39,517 nucleotides of DNA from Rhodospirillaceae bacterium (GCA_002687515.1 NZAK01000122.1:1-39517), one strand, 5' to 3'. Positions 28,116 through 38,014 are shown, numbered from the stretch's first letter. Notes: generated from the sequence alone by a model not told the origin. Made by a program: numbers and translations.

Positions 28116-29530
28116 ATCTGGACAGCCGCAATTTTCCCGCCAATGCCCGCGCCGCCCTCGGCGATGCGCATTTGCAAGACGCGCTTGAACGACTGCGCGG
28201 CGGTTTCGTCGAAAGCCGCCGCCAGGCCATCGGCCGCCTGCCGGAATTCGATGCCCTGCGTGACCGCGCTCAGCTTATCCGAACCCATACGCTGGCCCAC
28301 CTGGACCAATATCTGCAGCGCTTCGAGGAACGCGCCGTGGCCGCCGGCGGCCATGTCCATTGGTGCCGGGATGCCGATGAGGCGCGCGCCGCCGTCCTCG
28401 ACATCTGCCGGGCGGCGGACGCCAAGACCGTTACCAAGGGCAAATCGATGATCGGCGAGGAAATCGCCATCAACGAATATCTGCAGGCCAATGGCATCGA
28501 GCCGGTGGAAACCGACCTTGGTGAATATATCATCCAGCTGCGCGGCGAAGCGCCCAGCCACATCATCGCGCCGGCGACGCACCTCTCGAAGGAACAGGTC
28601 GCCGACAGCTTCCGCCAGCGCCATACGGAACTGGACGCGGCGCGTTCCTTAAGCGAGCCGGCCGAGCTTCTGGCCGAGGCGCGCCAGCAGTTGCGGCAGA
28701 AGTTCCTGGCCGCCGATGTCGGCATCACCGGCGCCAATTTTCTGATCGCCGAAACCGGCACCAGCATCATCGTCACCAACGAGGGCAATGGCGATCTCAC
28801 CCAGATATTGCCGCGCGTCCATATCGTCATCGCTAGCCTCGAAAAAGTGGTGCCGAGCCTGGATGACGCGGCGACCCTCCTCAGGGTTTTGGCGCGCAGC
28901 GCGACGGGACAGGATATTACCGCCTACACCACCTTTTCCACCGGGCCCAGGCGGGCCGGCGACATCGACGGGCCGGATGCATATCACGTGATTCTGCTGG
29001 ATAACGGCCGCACCGAACTTATGGCCGGCGACAATGGGGAAATTCTCGGCTGCATCCGCTGCGGCGCCCGCCTCAACCACTGTCCGGTCTATGGCGCCAT
29101 CGGCGGCCATGCCTATGGCTCGGTCTATTCCGGACCGATGGGATCGGTGCTGACCCCGGCCCTCAAGGGCCTGAAAAGCGCGCATCACCTGCCGCAGGCT
29201 TCGAGCCTTTGCGGCATCTGCGAAGAGGTCTGCCCGGTGCGCCTGCCGCTGCCCAGGATGCTGCGCAATCTCAGGTTCGAGGCGGCCGAAAGCGGCGCCC
29301 CCGGCGCCCTCGCGCGGCTGCTGGTCAGGCTTTGGGCGTTTTCGGCGCGGCGCCCCCGGCTGTATCATTTCGGAGCCGGAGTAAAATTGGCCTGGCTGGC
29401 GGCATGGGGCCGGCGCAAGGGCTATTTGCGCACCATTCCCGGCTTCGGCGCCTGGACCCGGACGCGGGATTTCCCGGCGCCCGAGGGCCGCACCTTCATC
29501 GCCCAATGGAAAGCCGGGCGGCGATCATGA
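28112..29530 (+). CDS. lutB: lactate-utilisation iron-sulfur protein B
   Basis: LutB is the iron-sulfur subunit of the lactate oxidation complex. The product is 472 residues, starting GTG in a GTGA overlap with lutA. The N-terminal LUD domain includes TKGKSMIGEEIAINEYL and NFLIAETGTSIIVTNEGN. Ferredoxin-like motifs follow: Cys314-IR-Cys317-GARLNH-Cys324-P and Cys367-GI-Cys370-EEV-Cys374-P. The third Cys usual in the first motif (CxxCxxCxxxCP) is Arg320 here. The stop overlaps the lutC start. Confidence 0.94.
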   Translation: MNLDSRNFPANARAALGDAHLQDALERLRGGFVESRRQAIGRLPEFDALRDRAQLIRTHTLAHLDQYLQRFEERAVAAGGHVHWCRDADEARAAVLDICRAADAKTVTKGKSMIGEEIAINEYLQANGIEPVETDLGEYIIQLRGEAPSHIIAPATHLSKEQVADSFRQRHTELDAARSLSEPAELLAEARQQLRQKFLAADVGITGANFLIAETGTSIIVTNEGNGDLTQILPRVHIVIASLEKVVPSLDDAATLLRVLARSATGQDITAYTTFSTGPRRAGDIDGPDAYHVILLDNGRTELMAGDNGEILGCIRCGARLNHCPVYGAIGGHAYGSVYSGPMGSVLTPALKGLKSAHHLPQASSLCGICEEVCPVRLPLPRMLRNLRFEAAESGAPGALARLLVRLWAFSARRPRLYHFGAGVKLAWLAAWGRRKGYLRTIPGFGAWTRTRDFPAPEGRTFIAQWKAGRRS

Positions 29531-30216
29531 ACGCCGGCGGCAAATCCGCCCGCGCCGAAATCCTGGGGCGCATCGGCGCGTCCCTCGGGCGGGGCTCCGG
29601 TCCTCAAGAGCGCCGCGCCGGCGTTGAAGCGCGTCTTGCCGCGCCGCCGCCGCCCTTGATCCCGGCGCTGGCGCCAACCGGGTCCGGGGGCCGCATCGAA
29701 CATTTCCGGTCCCGCGCCGAAGCAACCTCGGCCAGCACCGCCCGCATCAACCGCTGGCAGGAATTGCCGGGCGCGGTGGCCACCTATCTCGACGACCGCG
29801 ATCTTAGCGGCCCGATCAAGGCGCAGCCGAGGCCGCCTTTTACCGATCTTGATTGGCGGGCCTTCGAAGTCGCTTTCGGGCCCGCCGATGCGGTTGATCA
29901 AACCGGCCTGGTGCTGGCCGACGCCGGCGCCGCCGAAACCGGCACGCTGTTTTTGATGTCGGGCGCCGAAGCGCCGACGGCGCTCAATTTCCTGCCCGAA
30001 ACCCTGATCGCCGTCTTGCCGGTCGCGGTCCTTGCCGGCGATTACGAAGCGGCCTGGGCGATCTGCCGCGAAACCGCCGGCAACCAATTTCCGCCGCGCA
30101 CCGTCAACTGGATCTCGGGGCCGTCGCGCAGCGCCGATATCGAACAACAGGTGCAGATGGGCGTGCACGGGCCGCGCAACCTGCACATCATCCTGGTGGA
30201 TACCGATGGCGCCTAA
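29527..30216 (+). CDS. lutC: lactate-utilisation protein C (LUD domain)
   Basis: LutC is the third LutABC component. The 229-residue product has the LUD (DUF162) domain: DQTGLVLADAGAAETGTLFLMSG, then ALNFLPETLIAVLP and the C-terminal SADIEQQVQMGVHGPRNLHIILVDTDG, all recognisable. ATG 29527 overlaps the lutB stop (ATGA). The N-terminal ~50 residues are Ala/Pro-rich and variable. The gene overlaps smr by 11 bp, so smr is likely co-transcribed although functionally separate. Confidence 0.93.
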   Translation: MNAGGKSARAEILGRIGASLGRGSGPQERRAGVEARLAAPPPPLIPALAPTGSGGRIEHFRSRAEATSASTARINRWQELPGAVATYLDDRDLSGPIKAQPRPPFTDLDWRAFEVAFGPADAVDQTGLVLADAGAAETGTLFLMSGAEAPTALNFLPETLIAVLPVAVLAGDYEAAWAICRETAGNQFPPRTVNWISGPSRSADIEQQVQMGVHGPRNLHIILVDTDGA

Positions 30217-30835
30217 ATCGAAAAAGAAACCGGCCCAATCCAAACCGTCCAAGGCCAAACCGGCGATCGATGACGCGGCGCTCCTGGAAATGGCGTTTCA
30301 GGACGTGACGCCGATGCCGGGAAAAAAAGTCGGCAAGAAAATCGGCAAGACCCCGAAAGCGCCGCCCAAGGCCAAGAAACCCGCGCCCGCCCGCCTTGCC
30401 AAAACCGCACCGCCAACCGAACCCAAATCCCAGCCGCTGCCCGAACTTGACCATGGCACGGCGCCCGGCGTCGACAGGCGGACGGCGCAGCGGCTCAGGC
30501 GCGGCCGCCTCGATGTGGAGGCGCGCCTCGATCTGCACGGCTTTACGCAAGAACAAGCCCACCCGGCCCTCGATCGATTCCTTGGCAATGCGCAACAATC
30601 GGGCAAGCGCTGCGTCCTGGTGGTCACCGGCAAGGGCACCCGCCAGATCGACGAGGAAACCGGTTTGGACCGCGCCACCGGGGTTTTGAAAGACCAGGTG
30701 CCGCGCTGGCTCAACCAGCCGCCCAACCGGGGGCGGATACTGTCCTTTACCCACGCGACGCAAGCCGACGGCGGCAGCGGCGCGCTTTACATCCTGTTGA
30801 AGAAGGGTCAATCGAATAAAGGGGGGCGCAAATGA
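30206..30835 (+). CDS. Smr-domain protein
   Basis: Smr domains occur in nucleases and MutS2-related proteins that act on DNA or RNA. The product is 209 residues. The N-terminal ~85 residues are Lys/Pro/Ala-rich and likely disordered (starting MAPKSKKKPAQSKPSKAKPA). The Smr domain covers ~100-205 with LDLHGFTQEQA and VVTGKGTRQ; the LDxHG and TGKG motifs are the ones associated with nuclease activity. Standalone Smr genes between mltA and an XRE regulator are common in alphaproteobacteria. Its substrate is unknown. Confidence 0.93.
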   Translation: MAPKSKKKPAQSKPSKAKPAIDDAALLEMAFQDVTPMPGKKVGKKIGKTPKAPPKAKKPAPARLAKTAPPTEPKSQPLPELDHGTAPGVDRRTAQRLRRGRLDVEARLDLHGFTQEQAHPALDRFLGNAQQSGKRCVLVVTGKGTRQIDEETGLDRATGVLKDQVPRWLNQPPNRGRILSFTHATQADGGSGALYILLKKGQSNKGGRK

Positions 30836-31194
30836 CCCCGTTCGGCGCCAAGGTGCGCGCGTTGCGCCAAGAAAAGGGCATCCAGCTTAAAAAAATGGCC
30901 GCCGATCTGAAGGTCTCGTCGGCGTATCTCTCGGCCCTGGAACATGGGCGTCGCGGCCGCCCGGGGCCGGGCCTGGTGATGCAGATCGCCGATTATTTCG
31001 GCCTCATCTGGGAAAGCGTGGATGAACTGAAGCACCTGGCGCAACTGTCGCACCCGCGCGTGCCGGTCGACACCGGCGGCCTCAGCCCGAAAGCCACCCT
31101 CCTCGCCAACCTTCTCGCCCAGCACATCCACGAACTGGACGACGCAACGATTGAGCGGATTCTGGCCGAGATGGGGTTTGACGAGGAGGCTTAG
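30832..31194 (+). CDS. XRE-family transcriptional regulator
   Basis: This 120-residue protein has an N-terminal helix-turn-helix (residues ~4-60: FGAKVRALRQEKGIQLKKMAADLKVSSAYLSALEHGRRGRP) of the Cro/CI type. The C-terminal half is helical (SPKATLLANLLAQHIHELDDATIERILAEMG) and may dimerise. It overlaps the smr stop by four bases. A nearly identical arrangement (smr then XRE) occurs in related genomes; the target genes are unknown. hslU converges from the right. Confidence 0.92.
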   Translation: MTPFGAKVRALRQEKGIQLKKMAADLKVSSAYLSALEHGRRGRPGPGLVMQIADYFGLIWESVDELKHLAQLSHPRVPVDTGGLSPKATLLANLLAQHIHELDDATIERILAEMGFDEEA

Positions 31195-31309
31195 TTTTTG
31201 CCGCTAAGGGATTGATATGGTTGGCCCGCCCGCGCCCTCCGCCGGGCCGCGTTCATCCATCGCTTCAAGTGATTTAAGCGGCATTTTAGCAACGCGCGCT
31301 AAGCCGTTC

Positions 31310-32623
31310 TTACAGAATAAATTTCGATAGATCGCCGTCTTTCAGCAACTCGCCGACCCGTTCGCGGACCATCTCGGCATCGATGTTGATGGCTTCGCCG
31401 GCGCGGTCGGTGGCGGTGAAGCTGATCTCTTCCAAAAGCTTTTCCATCACCGTGTGCAGGCGCCGGGCGCCGATATTTTCGACCGTCGAATTGACCTCGG
31501 CGGCGATTTTCGCAAGCTCGTCGACGGCCTCGTCGGTGAAGGTGAGGGACACCTCCTCGGTTTCCATCAGCGCCGTATATTGGGTGATCAGGCTGGCTTC
31601 CGGTTCGGTCAGGATGCGCACGAAATCTTCCGTCGTCAGGGCCGCCAGTTCGACCCGGATCGGCAGCCTCCCCTGCAATTCCGGCAACAAGTCCGACGGT
31701 TTCGCCATGTGAAAAGCGCCTGATGCGATGAACAGGATATGATCGGTTTTTATAGTGCCGTGCTTGGTGGCCACCGTGGTGCCCTCGATCAGCGGCAACA
31801 GGTCGCGCTGCACGCCCTCGCGGCTGACATCGCCGCCGATGCGTTCCGAGCGCGCCGTGATCTTGTCGATCTCGTCCAAAAAGACGATACCGTTGTTTTC
31901 CACCGCATCGATGGAATCGCGCAACACGGCGTCGTCGTCCAATAATTTGTCGGCTTCCTCGGCCATCAGGATCTCGTAGGATTCGGCGACCGTCATGCGC
32001 TTCGGCGTGGTCCGCCCGCCGCCGAAGGCCTTGCCCATGATATCGCCGAGATTGATCATCCCCATCTGGGCGCCGGGCATGTCGGGAATGTCGAAGGTGG
32101 GCAGGCTCATCGAGGATTGATCGGCGACCTCGACCTCGATCTCCTTGTCCGATAGCTCGCCCTCGCGCAGCATCTTGCGGAATTTCTGGCGCGTATCGGG
32201 GCTGGCGTTGTCGCCGACCAGGGCATCGAGGACGCGCTCCTCGGCGTTCATTTCGGCGCGCGCCGTCACCTGCTTGCGCTGCCGTTCGCGGGTTTCGTGG
32301 ATGGCGATTTCCAAAAGATCGCGAACGATGGATTCGACATCGCGGCCGACATAGCCGACCTCGGTGAACTTGGTGGCCTCCAGTTTTATGAACGGCGCCT
32401 GCGCCAGGCGGGCCAGGCGGCGCGCGATCTCGGTCTTGCCGACGCCGGTCGGGCCCATCATCAGGATGTTCTTGGGCAGAACTTCCTCGCGCAGCTCTTC
32501 GGGCAGTTGCTGGCGCCGCCAGCGGTTGCGGAGCGCCACCGCGACGGCGCGCTTGGCGTCGTTTTGGCCGATGATGAAACGGTCCAGTTCGGAAACGATC
32601 TCGCGCGGCGAAAAATTGCTCAT
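31310..32623 (-). CDS. hslU: ATP-dependent protease ATPase subunit HslU
   Basis: HslU is the AAA+ unfoldase of the HslUV (ClpYQ) protease. The product is 437 residues. Walker A GPTGVGKT is at residues 57-64, and Walker [12 protein letters not shown] lies near residue 250. The family N-terminus [33 protein letters not shown] and the C-terminus, which docks into HslV, are present. Its ATG overlaps the hslV stop (ATGA), so synthesis of the two is likely coupled. Confidence 0.98.
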   Translation of the reverse strand: MSNFSPREIVSELDRFIIGQNDAKRAVAVALRNRWRRQQLPEELREEVLPKNILMMGPTGVGKTEIARRLARLAQAPFIKLEATKFTEVGYVGRDVESIVRDLLEIAIHETRERQRKQVTARAEMNAEERVLDALVGDNASPDTRQKFRKMLREGELSDKEIEVEVADQSSMSLPTFDIPDMPGAQMGMINLGDIMGKAFGGGRTTPKRMTVAESYEILMAEEADKLLDDDAVLRDSIDAVENNGIVFLDEIDKITARSERIGGDVSREGVQRDLLPLIEGTTVATKHGTIKTDHILFIASGAFHMAKPSDLLPELQGRLPIRVELAALTTEDFVRILTEPEASLITQYTALMETEEVSLTFTDEAVDELAKIAAEVNSTVENIGARRLHTVMEKLLEEISFTATDRAGEAINIDAEMVRERVGELLKDGDLSKFIL

Positions 32624-33180
32624 GATGCGGTTGTTTTCTCGATGACGACGGATGAATTGGTGTAGACGCAGATGCCGGCGGCGATTTCCATGGCGCGCCG
32701 GGCGATGGCCTCGGCGTCCAGATCGTCATGCCCGATAAGGGCGCGCGCCGCGGCCAGCGCATAGTTGCCGCCCGATCCGATGCCGATGATGCCGTCTTCC
32801 GGCTCGAGCACGTCGCCGGTGCCAGAAACGATCAGCGATACCTTGTCATCGGCGACCGCCATCAGCGCTTCCAGGCGGCGCAAATAGCGATCGGTGCGCC
32901 AATCCTTGGCGAGCTCGACGCAGGCCCGGGTCAATTGCGCCGGGTGCTGTTCGAGCTTGGCTTCCAAGCGCTCAAACAGGGTGAAGGCGTCGGCGGTGGC
33001 GCCGGCGAAACCGGCGATCACGTTGCCGCCGGACCCCAGCCGGCGCACCTTGACGGCGTTCGATTTGACCACCGTGTCGCCCATGCTGACCTGGCCGTCG
33101 CCGGCGACGATCACCTCGCCGCCCTTGCGCAGGCATAGTATGGTGGTGCCGTGCCAGAGCGGGCCGGAGCTTTCCGACAT
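32620..33180 (-). CDS. hslV: ATP-dependent protease peptidase subunit HslV
   Basis: HslV forms the proteolytic double hexamer of HslUV. The product is 186 residues. The catalytic Thr is in WHGTTIL (Thr12 after removal of a short propeptide). [22 protein letters not shown] and [15 protein letters not shown] are typical. An AGGAAGGG ribosome site lies just upstream. It heads the pair hslV-hslU, next to the his operon as in other alphaproteobacteria except for the protease gene between them. Confidence 0.97.
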   Translation of the reverse strand: MSESSGPLWHGTTILCLRKGGEVIVAGDGQVSMGDTVVKSNAVKVRRLGSGGNVIAGFAGATADAFTLFERLEAKLEQHPAQLTRACVELAKDWRTDRYLRRLEALMAVADDKVSLIVSGTGDVLEPEDGIIGIGSGGNYALAAARALIGHDDLDAEAIARRAMEIAAGICVYTNSSVVIEKTTAS

Positions 33181-33316
33181 TGGACGGATCCCTTCCTGAT
33201 GCGTTTCAAACCGGCCGGCGGACCGCCCGGCTGTCAGGAGGATTTAGTTTTTATTGGGGGCCCGGTCAATGGGCGCTGGCTGTCAACTGCCTTCGCGGCG
33301 CGATTTGAACCCGATA

Positions 33317-34621
33317 TTAAGTTTCGAAAAGGGCATCATAAATGGGGATGAATAAATTGAGACCCGCTGAAAATTTATGGGGAGTATCGAAGTAACCGGC
33401 ATAGGTGACGCCGACCACATTGCCATTCTTGTCCAACAGCGCCCCTCCGCTGTTGCCGCCATGGATATCCACATCGGCCTGGATATCCTCCAGTTTGAAA
33501 TCGTTGGAGCGAAATGCGCTAACAATGCCCCTGGAAACGGAGCCGCCTAATGTCCGATCTTTCGCTGTTCCGATCGCATAAACTTCCTCGGCGATTTTGA
33601 GCGGTTTCATACGCAATGGTATGGGCCGATGACCCCCGGGTTCCACCTGGACGATGGCGACGTCCCGTTCCGGGTGTTTGCGTATCACTTCGCCGAGGAT
33701 TTCACGGCCGGTGAGCAGGCGCACCTTGATGAATTTCTGGCCCCTGATGACGTGATGGTTGGTCATGATGATGGTCGGAGCGATAAAAAACCCCGATCCA
33801 TGACCCAATCCGGAATCCAGGGTGACCGATCCCATGCGAACGCGATCTATGTTTTGCTGGATCGGAATACCAAGGGTATTTTGCCGGTCGATCAAAAAGA
33901 GCGTATCTTCGATACTGCGAATATCGGCAACGGTCGGCGAAGCCTTGGAGACCAGCGCCAGGAATTTCCGGTCGGCGGCGAAATTTTCCGCCGCATTGGA
34001 AAAGGCCGCGTCGATCAAGGCGATTTCGCCGCCGGTGACGCCGGGGTTAACGATGCCGGCGCCTTCCGATACCGCTTCGAAGATGACCTCTTGCCTGACC
34101 GGCGAAAATACCTGCCATTTCACGCGAATACTCGATTTTCCGCTCTGCCGTTCCAGGGGGCCGCCACGCCAGCGGTCATACTCGTCGCAAACCTGCATCG
34201 CAATATGAGTGACCTGGGCGCCGATCAAATAATCCGGCTCCACCTTGTTTCGGGAAGCCTTGGAGAACATTCTCGCCGGATCGCCGATCACATTGTAGCT
34301 AGCGGAGTTAAATGCTTCGTAAAACCTATCCTGCAGCTCAAGGTCTCTAAATCGCGCCCGTCCCTGGTTCCAATGAACGTTTGGTATCCTATCTACGCAA
34401 AATTTCGGATGAAGCTTCGAAGTAAATCGGTATTCACCGATGATGGCACCTCTTTTGATTTTAAAGGAAACGCTGTCCAATTGGATCGGTGCCAGGCGCG
34501 CCCCCACCGGTATCGACAATTGCGGTTTCTGCGCGACCTCCTTGACCGGCACCGGAACCGATTGGCAGCCGGTCAATATCGCGGCAGCGGCAAACAAATA
34601 ACCGAATTTCAAAAGGCGCAT
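33317..34621 (-). CDS. trypsin-like serine protease lipoprotein with unrecognised N-terminal half
   Basis: This is a 434-residue periplasm-facing lipoprotein. The leader MRLLKFGYLFAAAAILTGC carries a lipobox (Cys19). Residues ~265-434 form a trypsin-like (S1) domain with a complete triad: His290 (TNHHVI), Asp320 (ERDVAIV) and Ser391 (HGGNSGGAL). There is no PDZ domain, unlike DegP. Residues ~40-250 match nothing I recognise. ATG 34621 fits the leader; longer starts up to 34693 add a second hydrophobic stretch. The DNA, especially its 5' half, is visibly more AT-rich than its neighbours. It sits between hslV and hisB, which are normally close, suggesting insertion. Substrate unknown. Confidence 0.85.
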   Translation of the reverse strand: MRLLKFGYLFAAAAILTGCQSVPVPVKEVAQKPQLSIPVGARLAPIQLDSVSFKIKRGAIIGEYRFTSKLHPKFCVDRIPNVHWNQGRARFRDLELQDRFYEAFNSASYNVIGDPARMFSKASRNKVEPDYLIGAQVTHIAMQVCDEYDRWRGGPLERQSGKSSIRVKWQVFSPVRQEVIFEAVSEGAGIVNPGVTGGEIALIDAAFSNAAENFAADRKFLALVSKASPTVADIRSIEDTLFLIDRQNTLGIPIQQNIDRVRMGSVTLDSGLGHGSGFFIAPTIIMTNHHVIRGQKFIKVRLLTGREILGEVIRKHPERDVAIVQVEPGGHRPIPLRMKPLKIAEEVYAIGTAKDRTLGGSVSRGIVSAFRSNDFKLEDIQADVDIHGGNSGGALLDKNGNVVGVTYAGYFDTPHKFSAGLNLFIPIYDALFET

Positions 34622-34788
34622 TTCAATCTCGGCATGTGTAAAGATTAAAAATAAAATCAATAATAGCATACCATCGGTACTTTTCGATTTCAACGGCCCA
34701 GGCGGAAATGGACTGGCGGAGGAGTCGCGACTTTGCTACAAGTGCGCCCGCATTCCCGGCATTAACGCAAATCATCGGAGTTGGTCCC
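34622..34788. promoter_or_regulatory. divergent region, protease gene / hisB
   Basis: This 167-bp gap must hold start signals for both the protease gene (minus) and the his operon (plus). Its left half (34638-34690) is A/T-rich. A CGGAG ribosome site (34776-34780) precedes hisB. I cannot fix promoters with confidence. Confidence 0.35.
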
Positions 34789-35388
34789 ATGCGCCAAGCG
34801 CGCGTCGAGCGGAATACCAAGGAAACGCGCATTGCCGCCGCCGTCAACCTGGACGGCAGCGGCGTCTATGACATTTCCTCGGGCATCGGATTCCTCGATC
34901 ACATGCTGGAACAACTGTCCCGGCATAGCCTGATCGACCTGACCCTCAAGGCCGAGGGCGATTTGCATATCGATTTCCACCACACCACCGAAGATACCGG
35001 CATTGCCGTCGGCCAGGCGGTGAAGGAAGCGCTCGGCGAGCGCGCCGGCATTACCCGCTACGGCGCCGCCCTGGTGCCCCTGGACGAAGCCTTGAGCCGC
35101 GTCGTCGTCGACTGTTCAAACCGGCCCTATCTGGTCTGGAAGGTCGGTTTCACGGCAGCCAAGCTGGGCGAAATGGATACCGAACTGTTCCGCGAATGGT
35201 TCCAGGCCTTCGCCCAGGCGGCCGGGCTGACCCTGCACATGGAATCGCTGTATGGCGAAAACAGCCACCATATCGCCGAATCCCTGTTCAAGGGACTGGC
35301 CCGGGCGTTGCGCCAGGCGATTGCCATCGATGCCGGCGCGCCCGCTTCGGTTCCGTCCACCAAGGGCGTGCTGTCCGACGCGGGCTGA
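34789..35388 (+). CDS. hisB: imidazoleglycerol-phosphate dehydratase
   Basis: HisB dehydrates imidazole-glycerol phosphate, the sixth step of histidine synthesis. The 199-residue product is the single-domain form, without the phosphatase found in E. coli. The manganese-binding motifs are [14 protein letters not shown] and [16 protein letters not shown] 34789 is supported by the family N-terminus ([14 protein letters not shown]) and the ribosome site. It begins the his operon. Confidence 0.97.
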   Translation: MRQARVERNTKETRIAAAVNLDGSGVYDISSGIGFLDHMLEQLSRHSLIDLTLKAEGDLHIDFHHTTEDTGIAVGQAVKEALGERAGITRYGAALVPLDEALSRVVVDCSNRPYLVWKVGFTAAKLGEMDTELFREWFQAFAQAAGLTLHMESLYGENSHHIAESLFKGLARALRQAIAIDAGAPASVPSTKGVLSDAG

Positions 35389-35425
35389 GGCCCGGCTAAC
35401 CGGTTTGAGCCCAGTTTAAGGATAC

Positions 35426-35854
35426 ATGCGGGTGCGCATCTACACGGTTTTCATTCCGCCCCGGAGCGATGGGCCCAATGAGCCTGATCCCATCGGCGGG
35501 GCCGAGGCGGTCAAGGAAGGATTTTCCTGGCCGGCTTTCGTGTTGTCCGTATTCTGGGCCCTGTGGCACGGCTTGTGGCTGGCGGCGCTGCTGTTTTTCG
35601 CCGCCAACGGCATCCTGGCACTGATCCTTGAACTTCTCGGCGCCGATCCGCTGTCCGCCGGCGCGGCGTCATTGGGCCTGGCCGCAATCATCGGCTGGAC
35701 CGCCAATGATTTCCGCCGCGCCAAGCTGGCGGCCAGGGGATTTGCCGAGCAGGCGCCGGTGATCGCCGCCAGCGCCGAAACCGCGATCCGCCGCTATTTC
35801 GAATCGCAGCCCCCGGGCGGTGGCTGGATCGCGCAACCGGGGGCAGGCCGATGA
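35426..35854 (+). CDS. DUF2628 membrane protein
   Basis: This 142-residue protein has two to three membrane helices ([39 protein letters not shown] and [17 protein letters not shown]) and the DUF2628 pattern [19 protein letters not shown]. Such proteins are often found between hisB and hisH in alphaproteobacteria, with unknown function. It overlaps hisH by four bases, so it is transcribed with the operon. Confidence 0.88.
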   Translation: MRVRIYTVFIPPRSDGPNEPDPIGGAEAVKEGFSWPAFVLSVFWALWHGLWLAALLFFAANGILALILELLGADPLSAGAASLGLAAIIGWTANDFRRAKLAARGFAEQAPVIAASAETAIRRYFESQPPGGGWIAQPGAGR

Positions 35855-36489
35855 AAGCGGTCATCATCGATTACGGGTCGGGCAATCTGCGCTCGGCGGA
35901 AAAAGCCTCGGCCCGCGCCGCCGGCAATCACGGCGGCGAAGTGGTGGTCGGCAATGCCCCCGGGCTGCTGCAATCGGCCAGCCACATCATCCTGCCCGGC
36001 GTCGGCGCCTTTCGCGATTGCCGCTTAGGGTTGGATGCGGTGGACGGCATGGTGGATGCGCTCGAGGAACAGGTGATCGGCAGGCGCAAGCCGTTCCTCG
36101 GCATCTGCGTCGGCATGCAGTTGCTGGCCACCATCGGACGCGAACATGGCGATGCCGAGGGGCTCGGCTGGATCCCCGGCGAGGTGGCGGCCATCGAACC
36201 TTCGGACGCAGCTTTAAAGATTCCACATATGGGCTGGAATTCACTGGACTTTAACCCCAAAGCTCATCCCGTGCTTGAGGATTTGAGCCCCGGCGAATTC
36301 GCTTATTTCGTGCACAGTTACGGATTCCGCGCCGACGCTCCGGCCGACGAATTGGCGCGCGTCGATTACGGCGGACCGCTGACCGCCATCGTCGGCCGCG
36401 ATAACATCATCGGCACCCAGTTCCACCCCGAGAAGAGCCAGCGTTTCGGGCTCGCCTTCCTCACCGCGTTCTTCGGATGGCGGCCATGA
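35851..36489 (+). CDS. hisH: imidazole glycerol phosphate synthase glutaminase subunit
   Basis: HisH releases ammonia from glutamine and channels it to HisF. The product is 212 residues. The triad is Cys86 (GICVGMQLL), His192 and Glu194 (QFHPEKSQ). The start ATG overlaps the DUF2628 stop and the end overlaps hisA (ATGA). Confidence 0.97.
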   Translation: MKAVIIDYGSGNLRSAEKASARAAGNHGGEVVVGNAPGLLQSASHIILPGVGAFRDCRLGLDAVDGMVDALEEQVIGRRKPFLGICVGMQLLATIGREHGDAEGLGWIPGEVAAIEPSDAALKIPHMGWNSLDFNPKAHPVLEDLSPGEFAYFVHSYGFRADAPADELARVDYGGPLTAIVGRDNIIGTQFHPEKSQRFGLAFLTAFFGWRP

Positions 36490-37226
36490 TCTTCTTTCCG
36501 GCCATCGATCTGAAGGACGGCCAGTGCGTGCGCCTGCTGCGGGGCGAGATGGACCAGGCCACCGTCTTCGCCGACGATCCGGCCGGCCAGGCCAGGAAGT
36601 TCGCCGACGCCGGCTGCGCCTGGCTGCATGTGGTCGATCTGAACGGCGCCTTTGCCGGAACCCCGGTCAACGGGCCGGCGGTCGAGGCGATTCTTGGCAA
36701 CATTCAAATTCCGATCCAGCTTGGCGGCGGTATCCGCGATATGGAAACCGTGGCACTGTGGCTGGAAAAGGGCGTCCGCCGGGTGATCCTGGGAACGGCG
36801 GCCTTGAAAAATCCCGATCTGGTGATCGCCGCCTGCGCGCAATTTCCGGGCCGCGTCGCCGTCGGCATCGATGCCCGGGGCGGCCGCGTCGCGGTCGAGG
36901 GCTGGGCCGAAACATCGGACATCGAGGCGCGCGAGCTGGCCCTTAAATTCGAGGATGCGGGGGTCGCCGCCATCATCTATACCGACATCGAGCGGGACGG
37001 CGCCATGCAGGGTCCCAATGTGGATGCGACCCTGGAACTGGCGCGCGCCACCTCGACCCCGGTGATCGCGTCGGGCGGGGTTTCGTCGATGCAGGATCTG
37101 GCGGCCTTGAAGGATGCCGGCGGCGATCTTCTGGAAGGCGTCATTTCGGGCCGCGCCGTCTATGACGGGCGCATCGACCCGGCCGCCGCGCTAGCCCTGC
37201 TCAGCGGCAGCGGCGAGGGAGTTTGA
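36486..37226 (+). CDS. hisA: phosphoribosylformimino-5-aminoimidazole carboxamide ribotide isomerase
   Basis: HisA is the (beta/alpha)8 Amadori isomerase acting before HisHF. ATG 36486 (ATGA overlap with hisH) gives 246 residues starting [17 protein letters not shown], with catalytic Asp8; an upstream ATG at 36477 is possible. The second catalytic Asp is in [10 protein letters not shown]. The phosphate-binding GGI(R) and ASGGV segments are present. Confidence 0.97.
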   Translation: MIFFPAIDLKDGQCVRLLRGEMDQATVFADDPAGQARKFADAGCAWLHVVDLNGAFAGTPVNGPAVEAILGNIQIPIQLGGGIRDMETVALWLEKGVRRVILGTAALKNPDLVIAACAQFPGRVAVGIDARGGRVAVEGWAETSDIEARELALKFEDAGVAAIIYTDIERDGAMQGPNVDATLELARATSTPVIASGGVSSMQDLAALKDAGGDLLEGVISGRAVYDGRIDPAAALALLSGSGEGV

Positions 37227-37230
37227 ATCG

Positions 37231-38004
37231 ATGCTGACGACGCGCATCATACCCTGCCTCGACGTCGACAAGGGCCGCGTCGTCAAGGGCGTCAACTTCG
37301 TCGATCTCATCGATGCCGGCGATCCGGTGGAACAGGCGCGCCTCTATGATGCCGCCGGCGCCGACGAGCTGTGTTTCCTGGATATCACCGCCAGCCACGA
37401 GGACCGCGACACCATATTGGATGTGGTCCGGCGCACCGCCGAGCAATGTTTCATGCCGGTCACCGTCGGCGGCGGGGTACGCAGCCTCGATGATATCAGG
37501 AACCTGTTGCTGGCCGGCGCCGACAAGGCGTCGATCAACACCGCCGCCGTCGCCAATCCGGAATTCGTCGGCGAAGCGGCTTTGAAATTCGGCAGCCAGT
37601 GCATCGTCGTCGCCATCGACGCCAAGCGCGTTGATAAAGGAGGCGAAACCGGCTTCGAGGTGTTTACCCATGGCGGGCGCCGCGAAACCGGTATCGAGGC
37701 CATCGGCTGGGCGCGGCGCATGGCTGATCTGGGCGCCGGCGAATTGCTGCTTACCTCGATGGACCGGGACGGCACCCAAGCCGGCTTCGATCTGGAATTG
37801 ACCCGCGCCATCGCCGATGCGGTATCGATCCCGGTGATCGCGTCGGGCGGCGTCGGCAGCCTCGATCATCTGGTCGAAGGTGTTACCGGCGGCCATGCCA
37901 GCGCCGTGCTGGCGGCTTCCATCTTTCATTTCGGCACCTATAGTATCGCCGAGGCCAAGGCCCATATGCGCGCCGCCGGCCTCAATGTGCGCGTCGAGAT
38001 TTAG
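37231..38004 (+). CDS. hisF: imidazole glycerol phosphate synthase cyclase subunit
   Basis: HisF uses HisH-derived ammonia to form imidazole-glycerol phosphate and AICAR. The 257-residue (beta/alpha)8 barrel has Asp11 ([13 protein letters not shown]) and the second Asp in [13 protein letters not shown]. It follows hisA by four bases. Confidence 0.97.
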   Translation: MLTTRIIPCLDVDKGRVVKGVNFVDLIDAGDPVEQARLYDAAGADELCFLDITASHEDRDTILDVVRRTAEQCFMPVTVGGGVRSLDDIRNLLLAGADKASINTAAVANPEFVGEAALKFGSQCIVVAIDAKRVDKGGETGFEVFTHGGRRETGIEAIGWARRMADLGAGELLLTSMDRDGTQAGFDLELTRAIADAVSIPVIASGGVGSLDHLVEGVTGGHASAVLAASIFHFGTYSIAEAKAHMRAAGLNVRVEI

Positions 38005-38014
38005 GGAGAGGACG

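Noticed and set aside
31195-31309. A terminator between the XRE gene and hslU
   Set aside because: A 6-bp stem (GGCCCG/CGGGCC) exists but is short, has a long loop and no T-run.
31299-32762. A 487-codon minus-strand frame overlapping hslU
   Set aside because: It is hslU in another reading frame; the translation is Arg/Gly-rich with no recognisable domain, while the real hslU frame has all AAA+ motifs.
33181-33316. Heat-shock (sigma-32) promoter ahead of hslVU
   Set aside because: TTGACA and TTGACC are present on the minus strand, but no matching -10 of the sigma-32 or sigma-70 type lies at the right distance, so no promoter was called.
33629-34648. A 339-codon plus-strand frame opposite the protease gene
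   Set aside because: It is antisense to a gene with an intact catalytic triad and leader; it has no motifs, and no ribosome site supports it.
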